Shown here: positions 8,947 through 17,686 of the stretch, one piece after another
Position numbering within the stretch: the stretch's first letter is position 1
Layout of the letters: each line of letters opens with the position of its first letter
Assembly (NCBI GenBank): GCA_019695115.1
Contig: JAIBAP010000042.1
Location: 1-51,385, forward strand
Direction of reading: 5' to 3'
Source of the DNA: Caldilineales bacterium
Lineage (GTDB): Bacteria > Chloroflexota > Anaerolineae > J102
Length of the DNA: 51,385 bases
Translations under genes and position numbers: made by a program
Notes under the pieces: model-generated
Database searches by the model: none
What the model saw: only the letters and a program-made list of their open reading frames with translations
What the model was told of the DNA's origin: nothing

Positions 8947-10031
8947 ATACGTCGATAATGTGTATTCACAATTGTATCGACCATCGCCCAGAAGTTTTCG
9001 AGTGGGGTGTCGAGTTGGACGTGGTGGCTGGGGGCCAGGATGAGGCCGCCGCCCTGGCCCAGGGTGCGCAGCCGCTCCAGCACCTCGGCCCGCACCTCGG
9101 CCGGTGTGCCAAAGGGGAGGGTGTGTTGCTCGTCGATCGACCCCCAGAAGCACAGCCGGCGGCCGAATTCTCGCTTGACCCGGGCTGGGTCCATGCAGGC
9201 CGGCTGGATGGGGTTGAGCACATCCAGACCGATCTCGATCAGTTCGGGGATGATGGGGAAGATGTCGCCGTCGGAGTGGTAGGCCACCTTGACGGCCGGG
9301 TTGATCGCCTTCAATTCGGCGATGAACTCGGCCATCCGTGGCTTGAGAAAGCGCCGCCAAAGCTCCGGCGAGATCAGCATCCCTCGCTGCGAGCCCACAT
9401 CGTCGCCCGTCCACACCATATCCACGCCCATCGCCACCAGTTTCTTGGCCGCAGCCAGATGATAGCGGAAGGGAAACTCGAGGATGGCATCGGCCAGATC
9501 GGGATCGACCAGCATATCCACCATCATCTGCGCCAGTCCGCGCAACGCCCAGGCAGCCTCGAAGATGGTGGTGACGGTGGCGCCGACAATCCAGTAGTCG
9601 TCCTTGAATTCGCGGATCATCCACTCGGAGTCTACATAAAGTTCGGGGCGGGTGGGGTCGGGCGGGCGGTAGGAGGCGATGGCGTCCTCATCGGCCAGGG
9701 GATGATGGCAGATCTCGGTGTAGTGGCCGATGCCAAAAACGGTTTCGTAGGGATGCGGGCGCCAGCCGATGCCCCATTCGTCCACATAGGGCTTGTCGTC
9801 GGCATAGTAGGAATTGGCCCAGCCCACCGAGGTCAGGAGCATGTCTTCGCCCAGGGCGCGCTCTAGCTCGTAGGTGTTGCCGCCGCCGTGCGGGTTGTGC
9901 ACCTTGTGCCCGCTCAGGTCCATGCTCTGGCGCAGCCGGTCGGCAAACTCCGGCGTGAAGCTGACCTGAAGCGGGCAGCGGTCGGGCGTCTCGTGGTTGA
10001 GCGCCATGGCGATTCGTTCGCGGGGTTTCAT
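8943..10031 (-). CDS. uroporphyrinogen decarboxylase-family protein
   Basis: 362-residue protein of the UROD superfamily, closer to the canonical pattern than its neighbour: N-terminal MKPRERIAMALNHETPDRCP (typical of methyltransferase-type UROD proteins), GIGWRPHPYETVFG, then VDMVWTGDDVGSQRGMLISP, YHSDGDIFPIIPELIEIGLD and NPIQPACMDPARVKREFG. The DGD and NPIQP motifs are usual for this group in Chloroflexota and Firmicutes. The start at 10031 is fixed by the conserved MKPRER; the in-frame upstream residues are translated heptad repeat. No Shine-Dalgarno sequence is visible. The stop lies in a CTTTGTGTT-type repeat. Confidence 0.82.
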   Translation of the reverse strand: MKPRERIAMALNHETPDRCPLQVSFTPEFADRLRQSMDLSGHKVHNPHGGGNTYELERALGEDMLLTSVGWANSYYADDKPYVDEWGIGWRPHPYETVFGIGHYTEICHHPLADEDAIASYRPPDPTRPELYVDSEWMIREFKDDYWIVGATVTTIFEAAWALRGLAQMMVDMLVDPDLADAILEFPFRYHLAAAKKLVAMGVDMVWTGDDVGSQRGMLISPELWRRFLKPRMAEFIAELKAINPAVKVAYHSDGDIFPIIPELIEIGLDVLNPIQPACMDPARVKREFGRRLCFWGSIDEQHTLPFGTPAEVRAEVLERLRTLGQGGGLILAPSHHVQLDTPLENFWAMVDTIVNTHYRRI

Positions 10032-10319
10032 GATGGATGTTGCGTGTTCCGTGTTCCGTGGTGCGTGTGGCGTGGTGCGTGAGGCGTGTGGCGTACGATG
10101 AGATGGAAACTGTGCGCGATGAGCAAGAGATAGAAAACGAAGGCTCAAAGCCACTTTGTGTTTTCTTCGTGATCTTCGTGTCTTTGTATTGATTACGGTT
10201 ATTATATAGAGGTGTGGTGTCTGTTGCGTGTTAGCTTTTGCGTGGTGCGTATTCTTCGATAACTTGTCTTATGAAACGAAATATCCCATACGGAACACGG
10301 AACACGGAACACGGAACAC
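10032..10319. repeat. heptad arrays flanking a 250-bp gap
   Basis: Two heptad arrays bound this gap. At 10038-10090 units such as GCGTGTT, CCGTGTT, GCGTGGT and GCGTGAG occur; at 10285-10319 the complement (CGGAACA repeated) occurs, so the two ends could pair over about 25 bases. Between them lie a CTTTGTGTT-type repeat (10153-10190) and an AT-rich stretch. On the minus strand the 10319 end directly follows the HAD gene's stop codon and reads CCGTGTT. Confidence 0.85.
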
Positions 10320-10320
10320 C

Positions 10321-10983
10321 CTACACCCCCAGCAGACCCTCGACGATAGTTGGCGACAGATCTGCCAGGCTATCGACCACGACATCGGCCTGGGCCAGGG
10401 CGGCGGCGGGGTTGGTGGTGGTGACGGCGATGCACTTCATGCCGGCGTTCTTGGCCCCGGCCACGCCGTTGATGGCGTCTTCGATCACCACGCAGCGTTC
10501 GGGCCGCAGGTCGATGGCCTCCGCCGCTTTCAGGAAGACATCGGGGGCGGGTTTGCCGGGCATGCCGTCGCCAGAGATGACGGCATCGAACCAGGGCCGG
10601 ACGCCGAGGCCGGCGAGCATGACATCGAGGTTCTGGGTAGGGGCGGAGGAGGCGACCGCCTGTCTGGCCCCCAGCGCCCGCAGGCTCTCCAACCAGTGTT
10701 CCACGCCCGGTAATGGGCGCGCCTGGCCGGCCATCATCTGGCGGAATAATGCCTCCTTGCGGTCGCTAATGGCCTGCACCAACTCCGGCGTGCTGCGCTC
10801 GGCCAGCAGCAAGGGCAGCAGATTGGTGTTGGTCATGCCAAAGGTGGAGCGAAAGAACTCCTCGCTCATGGTAAGGCCATAATCGGCCAGCGTCAACACC
10901 CAGGCGCGGTAGTGGGTCGGGCCGGTATCGACAAGCACGCCGTCCATGTCCCAAAGGACGCCGAAACGCCGGTCACTGGCCAT
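10321..10983 (-). CDS. HAD-family hydrolase (beta-phosphoglucomutase-like)
   Basis: 220-residue HAD phosphatase or phosphomutase. Motif I WDMDGVLVDTGP (nucleophile Asp in DMDGV), motif II VASSAPT, motif III Lys in GKPAPDVF, motif IV VIEDAINGVAGAKNAG. The inserted helical cap between motifs I and II places it in subfamily I with beta-phosphoglucomutase and phosphoglycolate phosphatase. The start at 10983 overlaps the end of araD by 11 bp, so the two are translationally coupled. It probably dephosphorylates or isomerises a sugar phosphate in the pathway; the exact substrate is not visible. Confidence 0.9.
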   Translation of the reverse strand: MASDRRFGVLWDMDGVLVDTGPTHYRAWVLTLADYGLTMSEEFFRSTFGMTNTNLLPLLLAERSTPELVQAISDRKEALFRQMMAGQARPLPGVEHWLESLRALGARQAVASSAPTQNLDVMLAGLGVRPWFDAVISGDGMPGKPAPDVFLKAAEAIDLRPERCVVIEDAINGVAGAKNAGMKCIAVTTTNPAAALAQADVVVDSLADLSPTIVEGLLGV

Positions 10984-11614
10984 AGACGTGCGTGTAACGA
11001 TGGTGCAATTTGGCCACATCCTCCGCCGGGATTTCGTCCGGCTGGCCGAGTTGGAGCGCCAGCCAGGTGGTGCGGGCCACATCCTCGACCATGACTGCCG
11101 CCTTGAGCGCCGCTTCGGCGGTGGGGCCAATGGTGAAGACGCCATGGTTCTTGAGCAGGACGGCCGGGGATCTGCCGATGGCCTCGATCACCACCCGGCC
11201 GATCTCCTCGCCGCCGATGAGGGCGAAGCCGCCGCACGGGATCGGCCCGCCGAACTCGTCGGCCATCGCCGTCAGGTAGCAGGGGATGGGCCGGCCCAGG
11301 GCGGCGAAGGCGGTGGCATAGCCAGAATGGGTGTGGACGATGCCGCCCACGTCCGGGCGCCGGCGGTAGATGTAGAGATGGCTGGCGGTGTCGGACGAGG
11401 GCTTGAGGCTGCCTTCGACGCAGCGGCCCTGGAGGTCGAGGATGACCATGTGTTCCGGCCGCAGGTCTTCGTACTTCACGCCCGACGGCTTGATCGCCAC
11501 CAGCCCGGTGGCAGGGTCGCGGGCGCTGACATTGCCGCTCGTCCACGCCACCAGGTTGTTCTTGGGCAGTTCCAGGTGCAACCGCCAGAGTTCTTCGCGG
11601 ATAGTTTCTAGCAA
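10973..11614 (-). CDS. araD: L-ribulose-5-phosphate 4-epimerase (class II aldolase fold)
   Basis: Interconverts L-ribulose-5-P and D-xylulose-5-P. Family features: TSGNVSARD, KPSGVKYEDL, the zinc-binding HTHSGYATAFA block and the third His in KNHGVFTIG. 213 residues, normal for AraD. The start codon is TTG at 11614, with AGGAG nine bases upstream and no ATG nearby. Class II aldolases such as fuculose-1-P aldolase look similar, so the substrate is assigned mainly from the ribulokinase next door. Overlaps the HAD gene by 11 bp. Confidence 0.85.
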   Translation of the reverse strand: MLETIREELWRLHLELPKNNLVAWTSGNVSARDPATGLVAIKPSGVKYEDLRPEHMVILDLQGRCVEGSLKPSSDTASHLYIYRRRPDVGGIVHTHSGYATAFAALGRPIPCYLTAMADEFGGPIPCGGFALIGGEEIGRVVIEAIGRSPAVLLKNHGVFTIGPTAEAALKAAVMVEDVARTTWLALQLGQPDEIPAEDVAKLHHRYTHVYGQ

Positions 11615-11642
11615 CAGAAATAACTCCTATCGAGGACATTGC

Positions 11643-11735
11643 CTGTTGCGTGTTCCGTATTGCGTATCAAGTCAAGAATCGCCCTAATCGGCACGCATCA
11701 CGCATCACGCATCACGCATCACGCATCACGCATCA
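11643..11735. repeat. heptad arrays after araB
   Basis: Minus-strand reading from the araB stop gives GCGTGAT repeated about six times (plus strand GCATCAC). The TGA stop of araB lies in the array. A second short array (GTTGCGTGTTCCGTATTGCG, 11643-11662) is at the araD side. Confidence 0.88.
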
Positions 11736-13412
11736 CTTCCTCATCTCCGCCTTCAACGCCTTCAACCGCTTCATCACATCGTTGGCGCCGCGGCCAAAAT
11801 AGTCGTGCAAAGTGGCGTATTCGGCGTAGAGACGGTCATAGGTGGCATGGTTGGCGGCGTTCGGCTCGTAGTGCTCTTTGCGCAGCCGGGCCATTTTCTT
11901 CGTCGCTTCGGTGATGTCGTCGTAGCCGCCCGCGGCCCGGCCGGCCGCCACAGCCCCATGCATGGCCGAACCAAGGGCGCCGATCTGTTCGGCCTCGGCC
12001 ACGTAGATGGGGATGCCGCAGACATCGGCGTAGATCTGCATCAGCAGGCGGTTGCGATTGGGCAGCCCGCCGGTGGCGATGATCTCATGCACGGGCACGC
12101 CGTTGGCCTTGAAGGTCTCCAGGATCATGCGCGTGCCGTAAGCGGTGGCCTCGATCAGCGCCCGGTAGATCTCTTCGGGCTTGGTCAGCAGGGTGGCGCC
12201 CAGCAACAGGCCGGTGAGATCGACATCGACCAGCACGCTGCGATTGCCGTTCCACCAATCCAGGGCCAGCAGACCACTCTCGCCCGGTTTCAATTTGGCG
12301 GCTTTTTCCTCTAACAACTCGTGGACGTTAAGCTCGCGGTCCGCAGCCTCGCGTTCGTACGCGGCCGGCACACAGTTCTCCACGAACCAGGCAAAATGGT
12401 CGCCCACGCACGATTGCCCGGCTTCGAAGCCCGGCAGCCCGGCGATGATGCCATCCTGCACCACGCCGCACATCCCCGGCACGGTCACTTCATTTTCGCC
12501 CAGCACCATGTGGCAGTTCGAGGTGCCCATGATGATGACCATGCGGCCCGGCTCGGTGACGGTGGCGGCGGGCACAGCCACATGCGCATCGACGTTGGCC
12601 ACGGCCACAGCCGTGCCGGGCAGCAGACCCGTCCAGCCAGCGGCCTCGGTGGTCAGCCCGCCGGCCCTGGCCCCTAGCGGCGAGATGTCCCGCGACATCT
12701 TTTCATCGACGATGTGCTCCAGCCGCGGGTCGAGCGCCCTGAAGAAGGCGTTGGGCGGGAAACCGTCGCCCTTCGACCACATGGCCTTGTAGCCGGCGGT
12801 GCAGGAGTTGCGCGTCTCCACGCCCGTCAGTTGCCACACCACCCAGTCGGCGCCTTCGATCAGCCGATCGGCCGCCGCATAGACCTCCGGGGCCTCGTCC
12901 AGGATCTGCCAGGCTTTGGGGAAGAACCATTCCGAGCTGATCTTGCCGCCGTAGCGGTCGAGGATGGCGCCAAACCCGGCCGCCCGCGCTCGCTCGTTCA
13001 GCTTGTTGGCCTCGGGCTGGGCGGCGTGATGCTTCCAGAGCTTGACCCAGGCGTTGGGCTTGCCCCGGAATTCGGGCAGGAAACAGAGGGGCGTGCCATC
13101 GGCCTGGGTGGGCAACATGGTGCAGGCGGTGAAGTCGATGCCGATGCCGATCACATCCTGCGGATCGACGCCGCTCTCTTTCAGCACAGCCGGGATGGCG
13201 CGCTTGAAGACTTCGAGATAGTCGTTGGGGTCTTGCAAGGCCCAGTCCGGCTCCAGGCGGATGTCCGAGCCGGGCAGTTTCTCGTCGATGACGCCGTTGG
13301 CGTAGGGATGGACGGCGCTGGCCAGCACCCAGCCATCGGCGACATCCACCAGCGCCGCTCGCCCGGATTCGGTGCCAAAATCGATGCCAATGGCGTATTT
13401 GGGTTTGCTCAT
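11733..13412 (-). CDS. araB: ribulokinase
   Basis: FGGY-family sugar kinase of 559 residues, the length typical of ribulokinase rather than xylulokinase. N-terminal ATP-binding motif [12 protein letters not shown], the AraB-type [30 protein letters not shown], the second phosphate loop [11 protein letters not shown] and [14 protein letters not shown] near the C-terminus. Phosphorylates L-ribulose (or D-ribulose) with ATP in the cytoplasm. Lies between the M24-fold gene and araD, the expected order for an arabinose-type pathway with the isomerase at 14715-16211. Weak ribosome binding site (AGAGG). Confidence 0.92.
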   Translation of the reverse strand: MSKPKYAIGIDFGTESGRAALVDVADGWVLASAVHPYANGVIDEKLPGSDIRLEPDWALQDPNDYLEVFKRAIPAVLKESGVDPQDVIGIGIDFTACTMLPTQADGTPLCFLPEFRGKPNAWVKLWKHHAAQPEANKLNERARAAGFGAILDRYGGKISSEWFFPKAWQILDEAPEVYAAADRLIEGADWVVWQLTGVETRNSCTAGYKAMWSKGDGFPPNAFFRALDPRLEHIVDEKMSRDISPLGARAGGLTTEAAGWTGLLPGTAVAVANVDAHVAVPAATVTEPGRMVIIMGTSNCHMVLGENEVTVPGMCGVVQDGIIAGLPGFEAGQSCVGDHFAWFVENCVPAAYEREAADRELNVHELLEEKAAKLKPGESGLLALDWWNGNRSVLVDVDLTGLLLGATLLTKPEEIYRALIEATAYGTRMILETFKANGVPVHEIIATGGLPNRNRLLMQIYADVCGIPIYVAEAEQIGALGSAMHGAVAAGRAAGGYDDITEATKKMARLRKEHYEPNAANHATYDRLYAEYATLHDYFGRGANDVMKRLKALKAEMRK

Positions 13413-13444
13413 GGGGGCCTCTTGGGTGGAATGTGGGGTTTTGT

Positions 13445-13578
13445 GGAGATTGGTTATTGGTTATTAGAGATTGGAGATTGGAGATTGGTTATTGGAGATT
13501 TCGTGTATTGTGTTGCGTGTTGCGTAAGAACTACGGACCACGCAACACGGAACACGGAACACTAATCTCTAATCTCCA
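13445..13578. repeat. complex heptad repeat with hairpin arms
   Basis: Plus strand carries GAGATTG/ATTGGAG heptads, then GTGTTGCGTGTTGCGT (13510-13525), a 13-base spacer, then the near-complement ACGCAACACGGAACAC and finally TAATCTC heptads that overlap the M24 gene's stop codon. The whole region could fold into a long imperfect hairpin. On the minus strand the order from the stop codon is GAGATTA, CCGTGTT, GCGTGTT. Confidence 0.87.
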
Positions 13579-14656
13579 AAATGGCCGGCCGCGGCCAGGG
13601 TTGGCCATCGATGAAGACGCTCAACATCGGCCAGCCGGGGATGGCGGAGATCACTTCGTTGCTGCTCTCGCCCACCAGGATGGTGTCTTCCGACTTCGTC
13701 CCGGTGATGGAGGGGTTCCAGGCGTAGGCCTGGCCCACGGCGACGACATCGGTCGAGGCGGGCGTGGCCACCCAGTCGCGCGGCTCGTAGCTGGCGGGGC
13801 CGCCCTGGTGGTGCAATTGCCACTCGTCGGCGAAGCCGGCGGCGGCGTAGGCTGCCTGGCCGTGGGCAAAGACCTCGGCCAGGGTGGCGCCCGGCCGAGT
13901 GGCGGCGATGAAGGTCGCGTCCACCAGCGCCGTTGCCTCGGCCTTGCGTCGTAGTTCGTCGGGCAGCCTGCCGAAATAGACCAGCCGCGTGAGCGAGCAC
14001 ACCAGCCCCTGCCGCCGCCCGCACAACACCAGCATGGCATAACGGTCCAGCTTCTTGGCGGTGGGGATGGGATGGCGGTAGGAGAAGATGCGCTCGTCGG
14101 TGGCGATGAGGCTGACGATGGGCTGGGCGCCCCGCCGCTCGCTCTCGGCCTTCAGCCGGGCGCTGATTTCGTATTCCGACTGGCCGGGGCGCACCTGGCG
14201 GATGGCCGCGTCCAGCGCCTGGGCGCAGAGGGCGCCGGTTTCCCGGAAGCGCGCGCCCTCCTCCGGCGTCAGCAGGGCGCGCAGGCGAGACAGGTCGGCG
14301 TTGACATCGACGGCGCCAGGGTAGGGCCAATCGCTCCCCAACCGGGCGCCGGCGGCCAGCCGAGAAACGGGGTCGCCCGCGTTCCACCACGGCTCGACCG
14401 CGAACTCCCAGCCCTGCGCCTTGAGTCGCTCTTCGGCGTCCAGGCGGGGGGCTTCGATGGTGTTCGTGAGCAGAAAGCGGCCGTGGCGAGTGACCAGCAG
14501 GCTGGCGATGCCATCGCTGGCGGCGGTGTTCACAAACGACGCCCCGCCGCAGGTGGCCCAGGCGAAGTTGCCCACCCGGCTGAGAAGGATGGCGTCGAGG
14601 CCGCGACGGTCGAGCAGTTCTTGAAGACGAGCTTGTTTGAGGTCGAATTCGGTCAT
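13562..14656 (-). CDS. M24-family protein, metal site apparently lost
   Basis: 364-residue protein with the pita-bread fold of creatinase/Xaa-Pro peptidase proteins (N-terminal domain to about 130, then the M24 domain). In active members five ligands (D, D, H, E, E) bind two metals. Here the first Asp region reads AMLVLCGRRQG, the second reads VCSLTRLVYFG instead of a SDITR-like block, and the usual EPG motif reads WNPSITG; only a His (LHHQGG) and the Glu of SEDTILVG remain. So it is probably not a metallopeptidase. The start at 14656 has GGAGAG upstream. The last residues (EIRD) and stop are encoded by the heptad repeat. Role in the sugar locus unknown. Confidence 0.72.
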   Translation of the reverse strand: MTEFDLKQARLQELLDRRGLDAILLSRVGNFAWATCGGASFVNTAASDGIASLLVTRHGRFLLTNTIEAPRLDAEERLKAQGWEFAVEPWWNAGDPVSRLAAGARLGSDWPYPGAVDVNADLSRLRALLTPEEGARFRETGALCAQALDAAIRQVRPGQSEYEISARLKAESERRGAQPIVSLIATDERIFSYRHPIPTAKKLDRYAMLVLCGRRQGLVCSLTRLVYFGRLPDELRRKAEATALVDATFIAATRPGATLAEVFAHGQAAYAAAGFADEWQLHHQGGPASYEPRDWVATPASTDVVAVGQAYAWNPSITGTKSEDTILVGESSNEVISAIPGWPMLSVFIDGQPWPRPAILEIRD

Positions 14657-14675
14657 GGTGACTCTCCAGGGTTGC

Positions 14676-14708
14676 AGGTGCGACGCACTTGCCAAGTGCG
14701 TCGCACCT
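14676..14708. repeat. 33-bp palindromic element, copy 1
   Basis: Perfect palindrome with arm AGGTGCGACGCACTTG around a single central base. It lies between the isomerase stop (14715) and the M24 start (14656). An identical copy is at 24607-24639, with degenerate copies at 24034-24066 and 25535-25562. It may act as an intercistronic hairpin. Confidence 0.93.
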
Positions 14709-14714
14709 TCTTGC

Positions 14715-16211
14715 TCACGCCCGCAAGAAGCCAACCATCTTGTCGGCGAAGGTGCGTCTGGCCCGGCCTGGCTCGTGGTAATAGACCTCCCAGCCCAGAT
14801 ACTTGCTCATGGCCTCGTGCAGCGAGGGCGCCGTCAGCGAGAGGTTGATCGAGACATGGTGCTCGAAGCCGTACTCGCAGATGAAATAGAGCAAGTCCTG
14901 GAAATTGGGCACCCAGACCACGCCGCGACCGCCAAAAGTGGTCAGCGGATCATCGGTCAATTCGCCTTCGCCCACATAGGCCAGCATTTTGCCGCTGAAA
15001 TCATCGGTGGAGACGCGCAGATAGGTGAACGGCTCGGCCTTCACCCGGCCCACCACCGTGCCATAGGTGTTTTCTTTGCCCACGGTGCCGGCGATGATGT
15101 CCTGGAAATCCATCACCGGGATGTCCGAGGGGATGAGCGATTGCTCCATGAACACATCTTTGGGCAGGTTCGAGCAGTGGAAGATGACGCCTTTATCGGG
15201 GTCGTCGCCATAGTTGTTGTTCCAATCGACGATGGCGCTGGCCTTGCCCGAGGCCAGGGCCAGCCCGTACATGGCCACCACCCCGGCGATGTCGGTCTCG
15301 CAGGCCGAGGGCATCAAGCTGTTGCTCATCATGCTCATCAGCGTGCAGGGGACGATGCCGTAGTATTTCTCCATCGAATCCCAGCACTGCACCGCGGTGG
15401 CGACCAGTTCGTTCTTGGCCATCCAGTCATCCACCACCACCCCGAACTTGGCCATCTTGAACAACGATGCGGTCGGGATGCCTTTGGTGGGGATATAGCC
15501 CTGGATCTCCTCCAGTTTGGCCTTCACCGACGCCTGGTCGTCGCTCATCTTGCCGATCATGGCGAAGACCTCGGAGAGATCGAGCGTCTCGATGCTGATG
15601 CCGTTGCGCTCCAGCAGTTTCTCGCTGAAACGAACGGTGTTGAAAGCCTGCGGCCGGGCGCCGATGATGCCCATACGGGCGCGGCGCAGCCCTTTGACGA
15701 CCCGGCAGGTGGCGGCGAAGCGGCGCAGATCCTGGCGAAAGCTGTCGCTGAACGGATCGACGGTGTGCAACGAGGTCAGCGAATACTGGATGCCGTACTG
15801 CTTGAGGTTGTTGCAGGCCGACATCTTGCCGCAGAACGAGTCGCGGCGATGCGAGAGACCCATCTTGTCCGGCTCGTCGGGGAAAGCGTGGACGAGCACC
15901 GGCACATCGAGATCGGCCAGCCGCAGGGTGTTGGCGATGGCTTTCTCGTCGCCGAAGTTCGGCAGGGTGATCAAGATGCCATCGATCTCGTCCCGATGCT
16001 GGCGGAAAAGATCGGCGCATTTGTGGGCGTCGGCCAGATTCTCGACGCTGCCGTAGAGCGTGGTCTCTGGCGAAAGGGTGACGGCGGCGATGCCTTCCTC
16101 TTCGAGCACCTTCAGCATGGCCGCGCGCCCGGTTTCGCAGAGATGGGCGGGGAAGAAACCCCGGTTGCCGACCAGGACGCCCAGGGTAAGTTTTTTCTGA
16201 AACAATGACAT
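14715..16211 (-). CDS. L-fucose/L-arabinose isomerase-family protein
   Basis: 498-residue aldose-ketose isomerase-like protein. Recognisable blocks: LGVLVGNRGFFPAHL at the N-terminus, DGILITLPNFGDE, RMGIIGARPQAFNTVRF, PSACETDIAGVVAMYGL (Glu and Asp expected at the metal site) and HCSNLP (metal His region). Active forms bind Mn and open the sugar ring. With ribulokinase and 4-epimerase downstream, the likely reaction is L-arabinose to L-ribulose, or a related sugar such as D-arabinose or L-fucose. ATG at 16211 has GGAGGT seven bases upstream. Second gene behind the regulator, separated by a heptad array. Confidence 0.82.
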   Translation of the reverse strand: MSLFQKKLTLGVLVGNRGFFPAHLCETGRAAMLKVLEEEGIAAVTLSPETTLYGSVENLADAHKCADLFRQHRDEIDGILITLPNFGDEKAIANTLRLADLDVPVLVHAFPDEPDKMGLSHRRDSFCGKMSACNNLKQYGIQYSLTSLHTVDPFSDSFRQDLRRFAATCRVVKGLRRARMGIIGARPQAFNTVRFSEKLLERNGISIETLDLSEVFAMIGKMSDDQASVKAKLEEIQGYIPTKGIPTASLFKMAKFGVVVDDWMAKNELVATAVQCWDSMEKYYGIVPCTLMSMMSNSLMPSACETDIAGVVAMYGLALASGKASAIVDWNNNYGDDPDKGVIFHCSNLPKDVFMEQSLIPSDIPVMDFQDIIAGTVGKENTYGTVVGRVKAEPFTYLRVSTDDFSGKMLAYVGEGELTDDPLTTFGGRGVVWVPNFQDLLYFICEYGFEHHVSINLSLTAPSLHEAMSKYLGWEVYYHEPGRARRTFADKMVGFLRA

Positions 16212-16260
16212 CGGAACCTCCATATGCGACGGGATGGATGATCGAACGCAAGTCACTCTG

Positions 16261-16439
16261 ACTTGGCGATGGACGATGGATGGTGGACGATGGACGATGG
16301 CGATTCCTTCCTCCTGGCCAGCGCCCTCGCCCCCTCGCCTGATGAGCGAACCGCCGGCCCCGACGTCTCACGTTTCACGTTTCACGTTTCACTTTTCACG
16401 CCTCACGCCTCACGCCTCACGCCTCACGGAACACGCTTC
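16261..16439. repeat. heptad arrays after lacI-type gene
   Basis: At 16267-16303 GATGGAC units; at 16370-16439 CACGTTT and CACGCCT units. On the minus strand, reading away from the regulator's stop codon, this is GCGTGAG repeated, then ACGTGAA repeated, the same units in the same orientation as the array behind tmk. The regulator's TGA lies at the edge of the array. Confidence 0.88.
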
Positions 16440-17478
16440 ACACCGAACTCTCGCGCACGATCAGCGTGGGCTGGATATGGGCGTAGCGCGGGTCGCCGCC
16501 GGTGGTATTGTCCTCCTGTTCGGCCTCGATGCGCCGCACGATCTCTTGCACCGCCGTGCAGCCCAGCCGGTGCTGGTCGTGATGGATCGTCGTCAGCGGC
16601 GGTGAAAAGTAGGCGGCTTCGGTGATGTCATCGAAGCCGACCACGGCCAGATCGCCGGGCACGCGGATGCCGCGACGGTGCGCATAGTGCAGGACGCCCA
16701 GGGCCATCTGATCGTTGCCGACAAACACCGCCTCCAGGTCGGGAACCTGGGCGAGCAATTGGGCGATGCCTTCGCTGCCACTGATCGACGACCAGTCGCC
16801 TTCGACGCACCACGGCGCCGGCGCCGGCATACCCGCCGCCGCCAATGCTGCCTCCCAACCGGCCCGCCGTTCACGCGCCTCCCACCAATCCAGCGGCCCG
16901 GTGATGTGCCCGATCCGCCGGCGACCCTGCGCCAGCAGATGCTCGGTGGCCAGCCGTCCTCCGGCTTCGTTGTCGATGGCGACGATGTGCCAGCCTGCGC
17001 GGGGGGCCATGGTCAGAAAGACGATGGGAACCGGCGCCTCGACCAGGTGATCCACAAACTCCGCCCGGTTTTCGCCCACCTCGGCCACCGCCCAAATGAC
17101 GCCGTCCACCTGCCGCGCCAACAGGTCGTCGAGCAGGGGCTGTACCCGAAAGCCGCCGAAATCGGGCAGCTCCTTCACCAACAACGAATAGTTCATCCGT
17201 TGGGCCTGCGCCGCGATGCCGTTCAGGGTGCGCGACGGGCCGGTGTACATCAGCCCGGCCGTCACCACCCCCAGGGTGTGGCTGCGCCGGCGGATCAGGC
17301 TGCGCGCCAGCACATTGGGGCGATAGCCCAGGCGGTCGATGATCGAAAGCACGCGCTGTCGGGTTTCTGGGGCCACATCCGGGCGCTCGTTTACCACTCG
17401 CGACACCGTTTGGATCGAAACACCGGCTTCTTTCGCGACTTCCTTGAGAGTGGTGGGGACTTTGCGGGTGGCTGCCAT
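16438..17478 (-). CDS. LacI-family transcriptional regulator
   Basis: 346-residue DNA-binding regulator. N-terminal helix-turn-helix LKEVAKEAGVSIQTVSRVV (about 11-29) with hinge-type GYRPNVLARSL, then a sugar-binding periplasmic-protein-like domain (GVVTAGLMYTGPSRTLNGI, HIVAIDNEAGGRLATEHL, AVFVGNDQMALGVL, VVGFDDITEAAYFSPPLTT). Expected to sense the sugar or a phosphorylated intermediate and repress the catabolic locus that follows on the same strand. Three GTTATCGT/ATGATAAC half-sites 30-70 bp upstream are candidates for autoregulation. No clear ribosome binding site. Confidence 0.92.
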   Translation of the reverse strand: MAATRKVPTTLKEVAKEAGVSIQTVSRVVNERPDVAPETRQRVLSIIDRLGYRPNVLARSLIRRRSHTLGVVTAGLMYTGPSRTLNGIAAQAQRMNYSLLVKELPDFGGFRVQPLLDDLLARQVDGVIWAVAEVGENRAEFVDHLVEAPVPIVFLTMAPRAGWHIVAIDNEAGGRLATEHLLAQGRRRIGHITGPLDWWEARERRAGWEAALAAAGMPAPAPWCVEGDWSSISGSEGIAQLLAQVPDLEAVFVGNDQMALGVLHYAHRRGIRVPGDLAVVGFDDITEAAYFSPPLTTIHHDQHRLGCTAVQEIVRRIEAEQEDNTTGGDPRYAHIQPTLIVRESSV

Positions 17479-17509
17479 AGCACGAGTTGAGACAAAAATG
17501 GTCGAGGTC

Positions 17510-17545
17510 GTTATCGTTCCCGTTATCGTTCACAAAAATGATAAC
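17510..17545. promoter_or_regulatory. candidate LacI-type operator half-sites
   Basis: GTTATCGT occurs at 17510-17517 and again at 17522-17529 (12-bp spacing), with the inverted form ATGATAAC at 17538-17545. GATAAC/GTTATC dyads are common in LacI-family operators. The cluster lies in the divergent region between the regulator gene and the DUF58 gene. Confidence 0.5.
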
Positions 17546-17651
17546 ACAGCCACCGGCGGGCGTCAAAACGCGGGTGCAGCCAAGAGGCGTCGCCTGCCCG
17601 GGCGGCGCCGAACCGGGGCGAAGCCGGCCACCGCCGGGCTGGGATGACCGC

Positions 17652-17686
17652 TTGTCGAAGGCGGTGGGCCGGACTAGAATGCATCT
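17652..17686 (+). promoter_or_regulatory. promoter of DUF58 gene, leaderless geometry
   Basis: TTGTCG (17652-17657), a 17-bp spacer and TAGAAT (17675-17680), then six bases to the GTG at 17687. Transcription would start at or next to the start codon, and no ribosome binding site is present, so the mRNA is probably leaderless. Confidence 0.6.
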
